The position numbers and the translations under genes were made by a program. Positions 8,499-17,043 of a stretch of 64,000 nucleotides of DNA are shown one piece after another. Every line of letters begins with the position of its first letter. Positions within the stretch are counted from its first letter, which is position 1. The notes beneath the pieces were generated by a model, which was not told where the DNA came from, made no database searches, and was given only the letters and a program-made list of their open reading frames with translations. This DNA is from RCIO01 sp035555795 (GTDB lineage: Bacteria; Pseudomonadota; Alphaproteobacteria; Rhizobiales; Rhizobiaceae): NCBI GenBank assembly GCA_035555795.1, contig DATMGE010000072.1, forward strand, positions 124,001 through 188,000. The letters are read 5' to 3'.

Positions 8499-9134
8499 CT
8501 AGGCGCCGGCGCGACGATAGAATGCAAGCGATCCGGCAAGCGTCAGCAGCACGCCGCCGCAGATCCGGTCGAGCCAAAGCGCGCCTGACGTCCTCAGGAG
8601 CCGAACCGCCTGCGAGCCGAATAGCGCGTAGCCGAACATGACCGTGAAATCGATGGCGGCGAACACCAGGGCAAGAATGACATATTGCGGCAACTGGGCT
8701 GCGGCGGGCTCGATGAATTGCGGCAGGAAGGCAGAGAAGAACAGATAGCCCTTGGGATTCGTCACCGCCACCAGGAAGCTTCTGAGGAAGATGGATCGGG
8801 CAGATCCAGCGCCGGCGATGCCCGCCGGTCGCAGAGGTTCGGCGAGCGTTCCCCTGGATCGTAGAAGCGCGATGCCGAGATAGGCCAGATAGCAGACGCC
8901 GATCCACTTGACGACACTGAACCAGAATTCCGATGCCGCCAGAAGTGCACCCAGCCCGAGAGCGACCGCTCCGATCAGGATGAAATCGGACAGGACCGCA
9001 CCGATCATGCCGAGACTGGCGCGACGCATTCCGAACCGCGAACCGTTCGCCAGAGCAAGCAGCACGGTCGGACCGGGTGTCGCGATGCCGACGAACGCGA
9101 CGAGGGCGAATGCGAGAACGGTTATTTCGGTCAT
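8499..9134 (-). CDS. LysE/RhtB-family amino-acid exporter
   Basis: The protein has 211 residues, typical of the family. The start at 9134 is preceded by GGAGCAAGAG. The N-terminal ATPGPTVLLALANGSRFG (about residues 17-34) is the conserved LysE/RhtB signature, and NPKGYLFFSAFLPQF near 125 is the second family motif. Six hydrophobic segments are visible. The family exports amino acids or their analogues across the inner membrane; the substrate is not predictable here. Confidence 0.85.
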   Translation of the reverse strand: MTEITVLAFALVAFVGIATPGPTVLLALANGSRFGMRRASLGMIGAVLSDFILIGAVALGLGALLAASEFWFSVVKWIGVCYLAYLGIALLRSRGTLAEPLRPAGIAGAGSARSIFLRSFLVAVTNPKGYLFFSAFLPQFIEPAAAQLPQYVILALVFAAIDFTVMFGYALFGSQAVRLLRTSGALWLDRICGGVLLTLAGSLAFYRRAGA

Positions 9135-9295
9135 CTCTTGCTCCGGGGGCACATCGGATGCACCGAGTTTTGCAATATCATCCGCAGACCGCAACGGGGC
9201 GGCGCTGAAATCCAGACCGATCCACCTCCCGCTGCGGCTTTGACCGCTGCCGGGCGGTCGGCTACACAGCTTCGCGAGACAGGCACCTCCCGCGC

Positions 9296-10093
9296 ATGGC
9301 AGTCATCATCGAAAGACAGTCTTCCTCCGCGGCGCGCTGGGCGCGCCGACTGGCGCTCTTTTCGGCTGCCCTTTTCATAACCTCATTGGCAGGCCATCGC
9401 TTCGGCGCGGTGGAGACGGTGCCGTTCTTCTGGCTGGCGTGGCTCGTGGCTGGCTTTGCATTGCTGGCGCTTCTGCTCGGCCTGCTCGGTATGCGCGCGC
9501 TTTGGGAGCGGGGCGATCGCGGCGGGCGCGCCTCGGCGCTGGCGATCGTGATGGCGGTGCTGGTGCTGGCGCCGATCGGCTTTGCCGGCTTCCTTGCCTA
9601 TAGCCTGCCGCCCATCGGCGATGTTTCCACCGACGTGCTGGAGCCGCCGGCGTTCCGCATCGCGCCGGACCTGCGCAAGGGGGATATGAACCCGCTCGGC
9701 GCCTATCCGCGCGAACAGGCCGACATGCAGCGCGAGGCCTATGCGGACGTCACCGGCCGCCGCTATGCGATGCCCGCACAAGGTGTCCAGGAACTGGTGA
9801 CGCTTCTGGTCGGGGATCGGCGCTGGGCGGTCCTGCGGCCGTTCGATGCCGAAGGTGATGGCGGCGAGGCCACCATGGAAACGGTGGCGCATTCGCCGCT
9901 TCTCGGCCTCCTGTCCGACGTAGCGATCAGGGTCACGGACGAGGGCGAGACGAGCTATGTCGATATGCGTTCCGTATCCCGCTACGGCGCGCGCGATCTT
10001 GGCGACAATGCCCGCAAGATCAGCGGCTTCCTTGCCGATCTCGACCAGCTCGTCACCCTGCGTAGCACGATGTCGCTGCCGCCGGGCGAGTGA
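9296..10093 (+). CDS. DUF1499-family membrane protein
   Basis: The protein has 265 residues. Three hydrophobic segments occupy roughly residues 18-35, 45-66 and 82-105. A periplasmic or cytoplasmic domain follows (about 125-260) containing RPFDAEGDGGEATMETVAHSP and ending in RSVSRYGARDLGDNARKISG, the DUF1499 pattern. The biochemical role of DUF1499 is unknown. The gene is convergent with the metallo-hydrolase gene (6-base gap). No strong ribosome site precedes the start. Confidence 0.65.
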   Translation: MAVIIERQSSSAARWARRLALFSAALFITSLAGHRFGAVETVPFFWLAWLVAGFALLALLLGLLGMRALWERGDRGGRASALAIVMAVLVLAPIGFAGFLAYSLPPIGDVSTDVLEPPAFRIAPDLRKGDMNPLGAYPREQADMQREAYADVTGRRYAMPAQGVQELVTLLVGDRRWAVLRPFDAEGDGGEATMETVAHSPLLGLLSDVAIRVTDEGETSYVDMRSVSRYGARDLGDNARKISGFLADLDQLVTLRSTMSLPPGE

Positions 10094-10099
10094 GACCGC

Positions 10100-11005
10100 T
10101 CAGGCGGGGGCGAACACGCCGTCCGTCGCGATGCCGTTCTGCGCGGTGACGAGTCCGCGCGCCACCAGGTCCTCGATATGGGCGAGCACCGAGAGGCCGG
10201 CTGCGCCATGGAGGCGTGGATCGGTGTCGCGATAGATGGCCGCGACGATTTCGGGAATGGTACGGTCGCCGCCGCGAAGCCGTTCGAGGATGGCGCGCTC
10301 GCGCATCTTGCGATGGCCCTTGAGGCCGCGCATGAAGGCCGGCGGCGAGGTCACCGCGCCGCCATGCCCCGGCAGGAGCATGGTATCGTTGCGGGCGATG
10401 AGGCGGTCGAGCGAGGCCATATAGTCGCTCATCGCGCCATCGGGCGGAGCGACGATGGTCGTGGCCCAGGCCATCACATGGTCGCCCGAAAAGGTGACGC
10501 CCGTACCCTCCAGCGCGAAGGCGAGATGGTTGGCGCAATGGCCGGGCGTATGGAGCGCCCGCAGCGCAAAGCCGTCGCCGGTCACCAGCGAGTCGTCTGC
10601 CAGCACGATATCGGGGTTGAAGTCGGTGTCGCCGCTGGCATCCATCCGCACTTCCTCGCCGGCCCGCAGCGGCCGCGCCGGGCGATGCGGGCCGTAGCCG
10701 GCGGTCGGCGCGCCGGTGGCCGCCGCCAGCCGGGCGGCCAGCGGCGAATGATCGCGATGGGTGTGGCTGACGAGGATATGGCTGACCGGCCTGCCGCCGA
10801 TCGCGGAAAGCAGCGCGGCGAGATGCTGGTCGTCGTCGGGGCCGGGGTCGAGCACCGCCAGCGTATCGGAACCGATGAGGTAGCTGTTGGTGCCGTGAAA
10901 GGTGAAGGGGCTCGGATTGGGCGCGGTGATGCGCACCACCTGCGGAGCTACCGGAACCGCTTCACCATGCGCCGCCGCGAAACGCGTGTCGAATTCCAGT
11001 GCCAT
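10100..11005 (-). CDS. Metallo-beta-lactamase-fold hydrolase (LACTB2-like)
   Basis: The protein has 301 residues. The zinc motif HTHRDH is at 81-86, followed by a further metal His in HTPGHCANHLAF near 150 and GDHVMAW near 175. The C-terminal 60 residues form a predicted winged helix (GGDRTIPEIVAAIYRDT then LVARGLVTA), as in LACTB2-type proteins. GGAG lies 6 bases before the start. Family members are hydrolases of varied esters or RNA; the physiological substrate is not determined. It is divergent from bioY. Confidence 0.8.
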   Translation of the reverse strand: MALEFDTRFAAAHGEAVPVAPQVVRITAPNPSPFTFHGTNSYLIGSDTLAVLDPGPDDDQHLAALLSAIGGRPVSHILVSHTHRDHSPLAARLAAATGAPTAGYGPHRPARPLRAGEEVRMDASGDTDFNPDIVLADDSLVTGDGFALRALHTPGHCANHLAFALEGTGVTFSGDHVMAWATTIVAPPDGAMSDYMASLDRLIARNDTMLLPGHGGAVTSPPAFMRGLKGHRKMRERAILERLRGGDRTIPEIVAAIYRDTDPRLHGAAGLSVLAHIEDLVARGLVTAQNGIATDGVFAPA

Positions 11006-11118
11006 GTGCTGCTCCGCTTGTCACCACGGTCGGGTTGACGATTGCCGCCTAGCATGGAAGCAAATATACGGAAACCCATCAGCGGGCATCGGCCCGCGCC
11101 GAATCGAAGGGGACAGAC

Positions 11119-11709
11119 ATGGCTTCGGCAATCACCGCCCGCCCGCTTATTTCGCTCGCGCTGCCTGAAGGTCGCACCGCAAGGCTTCTCATGCAGGTCG
11201 CCCTCGTGGTGGGCGGCACGCTGCTGCTCACGCTGGCCGCCAAGACCAAGGTCGTGCTCGGCCCGGTCGATCTCTATCTCGGAAACTTCGCCGTGCTGGC
11301 GCTGGTTGCCGCATTCGGCCTGCGTCTCGGCCTGGCGACCGTGCTGCTCTACATGGCCGAGGGCGCTGCCGGCCTGCCGGTGTTCCAGAGCACGCCCGAG
11401 AAGGGCATCGGCCTTGCCTATATGATGGGCACGACCGGCGGCTATCTCGTCGGCATGGTGGTCGCCGCAGCAATCGTCGGCTGGGCAGCGGATCGCGGCT
11501 GGGGCAGCAATCCCCTCAAGCTCTTCGCGGCGACCCTTGCTGGCACCGTGGTCATCCTCGCCTTCGGCTATGCCTGGCTGGCGACGCTCATCGGCGCCGA
11601 AGGCGCCTGGACCTTCGGCGTCGCCCCCTTCATCGTGCCGGACCTGATCAAGGCCGCGCTTGCCGCATCCGCCGTTCCGGCGGTCTGGGCATTGCTGGCG
11701 CGCCGCTGA
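11119..11709 (+). CDS. bioY: Biotin transporter S component BioY
   Basis: The protein has 196 residues with six hydrophobic segments. GPVDLYLGNFAVLALVAAFG and the central GAAGLPVF motif, followed by GTTGGYLVGM, match BioY. BioY is the substrate-binding membrane subunit of ECF-type biotin uptake and can work without bioMN, neither of which is nearby. AAGGGGA precedes the start at good spacing. A strong hairpin with a T run follows, so it is probably monocistronic. Confidence 0.88.
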   Translation: MASAITARPLISLALPEGRTARLLMQVALVVGGTLLLTLAAKTKVVLGPVDLYLGNFAVLALVAAFGLRLGLATVLLYMAEGAAGLPVFQSTPEKGIGLAYMMGTTGGYLVGMVVAAAIVGWAADRGWGSNPLKLFAATLAGTVVILAFGYAWLATLIGAEGAWTFGVAPFIVPDLIKAALAASAVPAVWALLARR

Positions 11710-11732
11710 TCACACGACCGATCGACCTGTCG

Positions 11733-11763
11733 AAAACGCCGGCCTTCGGGCCGGCGTTTTTGC
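11733..11763 (+). terminator. Rho-independent terminator after bioY
   Basis: A 12-bp perfect stem (AAAACGCCGGCC paired with GGCCGGCGTTTT) with a TTCG tetraloop runs directly into a T-rich tract. It lies 23 bases after the bioY stop. Confidence 0.85.
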
Positions 11764-11910
11764 TTTTCGGGCCAATCGGATAGCGCGCAGGAACCGTATT
11801 CCTCCGACGGGGCGCATGGCGCAAAGCTGCACCGGCAAGAGCGCGCACTTTGGCAAAGCGCGGCTTGGGTCGGCGGGGCCGGAACGGTATGCCTGATGGA
11901 AGGGGGCGGA

Positions 11911-11928
11911 GGCCGGCAGATGCCGGCC
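11911..11928 (+). promoter_or_regulatory. Leader hairpin upstream of cysD
   Basis: A 7-bp perfect stem (GGCCGGC/GCCGGCC) with an AGAT loop lies 30 bases before the cysD start. Partial pairing of GGGGG with CTCCC farther out could extend it. No T run follows. It may be a leader structure for the sulfate-activation genes. It does not match a riboswitch class I can recognise. Confidence 0.3.
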
Positions 11929-11958
11929 GCCGTGCTCCCTCTTACCGGAAGGCTCTTC

Positions 11959-12864
11959 ATGAACGCGCCCCTGTCCCATCTTGACCGGCTGGAAGCCGAG
12001 GCGATCCACATCTTCCGCGAAGTGGCCGCGACATTCACCAATCCGGTGATGCTCTATTCGGTCGGTAAGGATTCCTCGGTGCTGATGCATCTGGCGGTGA
12101 AGGCCTTCGCACCGGCCAAGCCGCCCTTTCCCTTCCTGCATGTCGACACGACCTGGAAGTTCCGCGAGATGATCGCCTTTCGCGACCGCATGGCGCGCGA
12201 GCTCGGCTTCGACCTGCTGGTCCATATCAACGAGGACGGCGTGCGGCAGGGGATCGGGCCGTTCACGCACGGCTCCAACACGCACACCCATGTGATGAAG
12301 ACCGTGGCGCTGCGGCAGGCGCTCGATCACTACAAGTTCGACGCCGCATTCGGCGGGGCGCGGCGCGACGAGGAGAAGTCGCGTGCCAAGGAGCGCATCT
12401 TCTCCTTCCGCGACGCCAACCATGCCTGGGATCCGAAGAACCAGCGGCCGGAAATGTGGAAGATCTACAATACCCGCGTCTCGCCGGGCGAATCGATCCG
12501 CGTCTTTCCGCTCTCCAACTGGACCGAGCTGGACATCTGGCAGTACATCCGCCGCGAGGACATCCCCATCGTGCCGCTCTATTTCGCCAGGCGCCGGCCG
12601 GTGGTCGAGCGCGACGGCATGCTCATCCTCGTCGATGACGATCGCATCAAGCTGCAGCCGAACGAGGTGGTGCAGGAGCGCATGGTGCGGTTCCGCACGC
12701 TGGGCTGCTACCCGCTGACCGGCGCGATCGATTCCGAGGCCGATACGCTCGACGCCATTGTGGACGAGATGCTGCTTGCCCGGACGTCGGAACGGCAGGG
12801 CCGGCTCATCGATCGCGACGAGACGGGCTCGATGGAAAAGAAGAAGCGCGAGGGGTATTTCTGA
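11959..12864 (+). CDS. cysD: Sulfate adenylyltransferase subunit 2
   Basis: The protein has 301 residues, equal to the usual CysD length. The PP-loop ATP-pyrophosphatase motif YSVGKDSSVLM is at about 33-43. DAAFGGARRDEEKSRAKER near 130 and the C-terminal RQGRLIDRDE are family-typical. It makes adenosine 5'-phosphosulfate with the CysN GTPase. I chose the ATG at 11959, preceded by GGAAGG; an in-frame upstream ATG at 11896 would add low-complexity Gly/Pro residues. The stop and the next ATG overlap by one base, indicating coupling with cysNC. Confidence 0.96.
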   Translation: MNAPLSHLDRLEAEAIHIFREVAATFTNPVMLYSVGKDSSVLMHLAVKAFAPAKPPFPFLHVDTTWKFREMIAFRDRMARELGFDLLVHINEDGVRQGIGPFTHGSNTHTHVMKTVALRQALDHYKFDAAFGGARRDEEKSRAKERIFSFRDANHAWDPKNQRPEMWKIYNTRVSPGESIRVFPLSNWTELDIWQYIRREDIPIVPLYFARRRPVVERDGMLILVDDDRIKLQPNEVVQERMVRFRTLGCYPLTGAIDSEADTLDAIVDEMLLARTSERQGRLIDRDETGSMEKKKREGYF

Positions 12865-14807
12865 TGGCGCGCGCGTCGAATCTGGCCCTGGTGGCCGTGG
12901 AAGATGGCGAACTGGAAACGCAACAGTCCCCCGCCGCGCAACCCAAGTCGCTGCTGCGATTCCTCACCTGCGGCTCGGTGGATGACGGCAAGTCGACCCT
13001 GATCGGCCGGCTGCTCTACGACACGAAGCTGATCTTCGAGGACCAGCTTGCGACGCTGGAGCACGATTCGCGCCGCCACGGCACGACCGGCGAGGACATG
13101 GACCTCGCTTTGCTGGTCGACGGGCTGGAAGCCGAGCGCGAGCAGGGCATCACCATCGACGTCGCCTACCGTTTCTTCGCGACGGAGAAGCGCAAGTTCA
13201 TCGTGGCCGACACGCCGGGCCACGAGCAATATACGCGCAACATGGCCACGGGGGCCTCGACGGCCGACCTCGCCATCGTGCTGGTCGATGCGCGGCAGGG
13301 CATATTGCGCCAGACGCGCCGCCATGCCTTCATCGCCTCGCTGCTCGGCATCCGGCATCTTGTGCTGGCAATCAACAAGATCGACCTGATCGACTACGAT
13401 CAGGCGAAGTTCAACCGGATCGCGGCGGATTTCCGCCAGTTTGCGGCCGATCTCGGCTTCAGGAGCCTTGTGCCGATCCCGATCTCGGCCCGCTTCGGCG
13501 ACAATGTCTCGGCGCGTTCCGACAAGCTCGGCTGGTATGCCGGCCCGACGCTTCTGGAGCATCTGGAGGAGATCGACGTCGAGGAGGATTTGCGCGCAAA
13601 ACCCTTCCGCCTGCCGATCCAGTATGTGAACAGGCCGAACCTCGATTTTCGCGGCTTCTGCGGCACGATCGCGGCTGGCATGATCGCCGTGGGGGATCCG
13701 GTCGTGGCGGCGAAATCGGGGAAGGTGTCCGCCGTCAAGCGTATCCTCACGCCGCATGGCGATGCGGATCAGGCGGTCGAGGGCGAGGCGGTGACGATCC
13801 TGCTCGCCGACGAGATCGAGTTGTCGCGCGGCAACATGTTGGTGGCCCCGTCGGCGCGGCCGCACCTTGCCGACCGCTTCACCGCGCGGCTGGTCTGGTT
13901 CGACGAGAAAGCCCTGCTGCCCGGCCGCTCCTATATATTGCGGACCGAGACCGACCAGACCAACGCCACGGTGACGGAGCTTGCGACCCGCATCGACGTG
14001 AACAGTTTCGTGCGCGAGCAGGCGGATGGGCTGGCGATGAACGAGATCGGCGAGGTATCGATCTCGACGCAATGGCCGGTCGTCTTCGATGGTTTCGCCG
14101 ACAACCGCACCACCGGCTCCTTCATCCTGATCGACCGCGTGAGCAATGCGACAGTGGCCGCCGGCCTGATCGGCGATCCGGTGCGCGGAGCGGGCAATAT
14201 CCACCTCCAGTCGCTAGACGTCGACAAGGTCGCGCGCGCGGCGCAGAAGGGCCAGCAGCCGCGCGTGCTGTGGTTCACCGGCCTGTCGGGCTCGGGCAAG
14301 TCCACCATCGCCAACCTGCTGGAGAAGAAGCTCCACGCCGCGGGCCGGCACACCTACCTGCTCGACGGCGACAATATCCGCCATGGGCTGAACCGCGATC
14401 TCGGCTTCTCCGATGCGGACCGGGTGGAGAATATCCGCCGTGTCGCCGAAGTAGCGAAGCTGATGGCCGATGCCGGCCTGATCGTGCTTGTTTCCTTCAT
14501 CTCGCCTTTCCGCGCCGAGCGCGACATGGCCCGCCAACTCCTGCCCGAGGGCGAGTTCCTGGAAGTCTTCGTGGACACGCCGTTCGACGAATGCGCGCGG
14601 CGGGACCCCAAGGGGCTCTATGCCAAGGCGCTGCGTGGCGAGATCCGCAATTTCACCGGGCTGGACTCGCCCTATGAAGCGCCGGAACGGCCGGATATCC
14701 ACCTGCCGACGCTTGGGCAGACGCCGGAAGAACTCGCCGAAGCACTGCTGGCGGCAATCAGCCGCAGCGACAGAAGCGAGGAGTTCCACGACGGTGCGGG
14801 TATCTGA
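12864..14807 (+). CDS. cysNC: Bifunctional sulfate adenylyltransferase subunit 1 / APS kinase
   Basis: The protein has 647 residues. An N-terminal translation-GTPase domain carries GSVDDGKST (37-45), DTPGHEQY and NKIDL, followed by EF-Tu-like beta barrels. From about residue 465 comes an APS kinase domain with P loop GLSGSGKST at 473-481 and RDPKGLYAKALRGEI near 575. CysN GTP hydrolysis drives APS synthesis with CysD; the kinase domain makes PAPS. The N-C fusion is the arrangement known from rhizobial NodQ and housekeeping CysNC. Here it sits with cysD and cysQ and without nod genes, so a housekeeping assimilation role is likelier. Confidence 0.95.
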   Translation: MARASNLALVAVEDGELETQQSPAAQPKSLLRFLTCGSVDDGKSTLIGRLLYDTKLIFEDQLATLEHDSRRHGTTGEDMDLALLVDGLEAEREQGITIDVAYRFFATEKRKFIVADTPGHEQYTRNMATGASTADLAIVLVDARQGILRQTRRHAFIASLLGIRHLVLAINKIDLIDYDQAKFNRIAADFRQFAADLGFRSLVPIPISARFGDNVSARSDKLGWYAGPTLLEHLEEIDVEEDLRAKPFRLPIQYVNRPNLDFRGFCGTIAAGMIAVGDPVVAAKSGKVSAVKRILTPHGDADQAVEGEAVTILLADEIELSRGNMLVAPSARPHLADRFTARLVWFDEKALLPGRSYILRTETDQTNATVTELATRIDVNSFVREQADGLAMNEIGEVSISTQWPVVFDGFADNRTTGSFILIDRVSNATVAAGLIGDPVRGAGNIHLQSLDVDKVARAAQKGQQPRVLWFTGLSGSGKSTIANLLEKKLHAAGRHTYLLDGDNIRHGLNRDLGFSDADRVENIRRVAEVAKLMADAGLIVLVSFISPFRAERDMARQLLPEGEFLEVFVDTPFDECARRDPKGLYAKALRGEIRNFTGLDSPYEAPERPDIHLPTLGQTPEELAEALLAAISRSDRSEEFHDGAGI

Positions 14808-14864
14808 CGGGCGCCCGGTTGCGGCGCTGGATCAGGATTCCATCCCGTAGGCGCGGCGAAGGTG

Positions 14865-15677
14865 ATGACGGATACGGACGACCAATTGCTGGCAGCCTTC
14901 GAAGCGATCGCGCTGAAGGCAGGGCGACTTATCCTCGATGCCTTCCATGGCGGTTGCGACGTCGAAACGAAGGCCGACCTGTCGCCGGTGACCTGGGCGG
15001 ACCGGGAGGCCGAGCGGATTATTCTCGCGGGCCTTGCCGAAGCCTGCCCGCAATATCCGGTGGTGGCCGAGGAAGCGGCCAGCGCCGGCATCATGCCCGA
15101 AGCACCGGGAGAGGCTTTCCTTCTGGTCGATCCGCTGGATGGCACGAAGGAGTTCGTCGGCAAGAACACCGATTTTACGGTGAATATCGCGCTGGTCCGC
15201 CACGGCGTGCCGGTGGTGGGCATCGTCTTCGCACCGGCGCGGAAGGCCTATTGCGCCGGCCGGCCGGGACGCGCGCGGCTGGTTCATCTGGACGATGCCT
15301 TCGAGATCGTGTCGGAGAAGGAAATCGCCGTCTCCGATCCGTCCACGCCGCTGAGGATCGTCGCCAGCCGGTCGAACCGGACGCCGGAGACGGACGCCTA
15401 TATTGCGCGCTATCCCGGCGCGGAGATCGTCTCCGTCGGCTCGTCGCTGAAATTCCTGATGCTGGCGGCGGGGCAGGCCGATCTTTACCCGCGTTTCGGC
15501 CGCACCATGCAGTGGGACACGGCGGCAGGCGATGCGGTGCTGCGCGCGGCCGGCGGCACCGTGACGACCGTGGGCGGTCTGGCGCTGACCTATGGCCCGC
15601 GCGAAGGAACTGGCGACGATCCTTTCGCCAATCCCTGGTTCATCGCATCGACGGGCAGGGTACCCGACGCAGACTGA
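14865..15677 (+). CDS. cysQ: 3'(2'),5'-bisphosphate nucleotidase
   Basis: The protein has 270 residues in the inositol-monophosphatase superfamily. The metal-binding motif DPLDGTKEF is at 89-97, with the upstream EE pair at 69-70 and the C-terminal WDTAAGDAVL near 219. CysQ removes the 3' phosphate of PAP or PAPS and so controls the pool made by the upstream CysNC, fitting its place 57 bases after cysNC. A GTG just before the ATG is an equally possible start. It is convergent with the aminotransferase gene, with a 6-base gap. Confidence 0.92.
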   Translation: MTDTDDQLLAAFEAIALKAGRLILDAFHGGCDVETKADLSPVTWADREAERIILAGLAEACPQYPVVAEEAASAGIMPEAPGEAFLLVDPLDGTKEFVGKNTDFTVNIALVRHGVPVVGIVFAPARKAYCAGRPGRARLVHLDDAFEIVSEKEIAVSDPSTPLRIVASRSNRTPETDAYIARYPGAEIVSVGSSLKFLMLAAGQADLYPRFGRTMQWDTAAGDAVLRAAGGTVTTVGGLALTYGPREGTGDDPFANPWFIASTGRVPDAD

Positions 15678-15683
15678 CGCATC

Positions 15684-16823
15684 CTATTCGGCTGCCTGCG
15701 CACCGTTCTTCTTCACGAAGGAAATGATCGCATCGATGATGCGGTCCTGATCGTCCTTGCTCAGATAGGGGTGCATGGGCAGGCAGAGGATTTCCTTGGG
15801 CAGCGCCTCAGAGACTGCCAATCCGCTCGGCGTGCGAGGGAAATGGCGGTAGGCTTCCTGCAAATGCAGCGGCTTGACGTAGTAGATGACGCTCGGAATG
15901 CCGGCCGTCTGCAGATGCGCCTTGAGGCCATCGCGCACCGGCGTCTCGATCGCATATTGTGCCCATGCGGACCGCGCGCCCTCCGGCAGGTGCGGCACCT
16001 TCACATGGCCGCGCAAGGCGTCGCTGTAGCGCTTGGCGACGGCATCGCGTTCGACCATCTCCTCTTCGAGGATAGCAAGCTTTTCCAGCAGGATCGCGGC
16101 CTGGATCGTGTCCAGTCGCGAATTGAGGCCGACATGGATATTGTCGTATTGCGTCTCGCCTTTGCCGTGGAAGGCGAAGGAGCGCAGGCGCTCGGCGAAG
16201 TCGCCGTCATTGGTGAACATGGCGCCGCCGTCGCCATAGCAGCCCAGCGGCTTGGCGGGGTAGAAACTGGTCGAGCCGACCTTGCCGAAGGAGCCCAGCT
16301 TGCGGTCGCCGATGGTGCCGCCGATCGACTGGGCGGCATCCTCGATGACCAGCAGGTTCTCGCGCGCGGCGATGGCCTCGATTGCCGCATAGTCGGCCGT
16401 GAGCCCGAAGAGATCGACCGGGATGATCGCCTTCGGCTTGAGGCGGCCTTCCTTCTTCACGGCCGCGATGGCGGCTTCCAGGCTGGCAATGTCGATATTG
16501 TAGGTGTCGGGATCCACGTCGACGAAGATCGGCTCCGCCTTGGTGAGCGCGACGACCTCGGCGGTGGAGGCGAAGGTGAAGCTCGGCACGAAGACCGCGT
16601 CGCCGGGGCCGATCCCGCTGGCGAGAAGCGGCAGGAGCAGCGCGTCCGTGCCGTTGGCGCAGGCGACGACATGGGAGACGCCGACATAGTCGGCAAGGCG
16701 TTTCTCGAATTCGGTCACTTCGGGGCCGAGGATGTAGCGGCCGCTCTCGACCACCTTGAGGATGGCCTTGTCGAGCTTGTCGCCGATGCGTTTGCGCTGT
16801 GCGCCGAGATCGATGAACTGCAT
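15684..16823 (-). CDS. DegT/DnrJ/EryC1 (WecE-type) sugar aminotransferase
   Basis: The protein has 379 residues. The PLP-binding lysine is K191 in FYPAKPLGCYGDGG, and EDAAQSIGG (161-169) and NGTDALLLPL (57-66) are family hallmarks. It is a fold-type I enzyme that aminates a keto-sugar nucleotide, closest in appearance to WbpE-type UDP-3-keto-glucuronate aminotransferases, with PLP as cofactor and probably glutamate as donor. It would supply amino sugars for envelope glycans. The gene is monocistronic and divergent from the glycogen operon. The exact sugar is not readable. Confidence 0.85.
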   Translation of the reverse strand: MQFIDLGAQRKRIGDKLDKAILKVVESGRYILGPEVTEFEKRLADYVGVSHVVACANGTDALLLPLLASGIGPGDAVFVPSFTFASTAEVVALTKAEPIFVDVDPDTYNIDIASLEAAIAAVKKEGRLKPKAIIPVDLFGLTADYAAIEAIAARENLLVIEDAAQSIGGTIGDRKLGSFGKVGSTSFYPAKPLGCYGDGGAMFTNDGDFAERLRSFAFHGKGETQYDNIHVGLNSRLDTIQAAILLEKLAILEEEMVERDAVAKRYSDALRGHVKVPHLPEGARSAWAQYAIETPVRDGLKAHLQTAGIPSVIYYVKPLHLQEAYRHFPRTPSGLAVSEALPKEILCLPMHPYLSKDDQDRIIDAIISFVKKNGAQAAE

Positions 16824-17043
16824 GGGGTTCGCTTTCGATGCCCCGAAGGGCCTGTTTTCATGATGCGCGCGCAGTAACAGAGATATGCCGATGGCGGAAG
16901 TGCGCTGTCATCGCGAATGCCGATTGCCTGCCGGTGACGTGTGCCGCTATGGTCCGGCGAAGCAGCAAAACCATCCACAAGCCGCGATTCACGCGGCATC
17001 CAACCGGCTGAGGGAGGCGGCCACGCGAAGGGGGATTTTCCTC

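Noticed and set aside
12864..14807. CysN/CysC fusion read as nodulation gene nodQ
   Set aside because: No nod gene or nod box is nearby, and it sits with cysD and cysQ, so a housekeeping sulfate-activation role is more likely.
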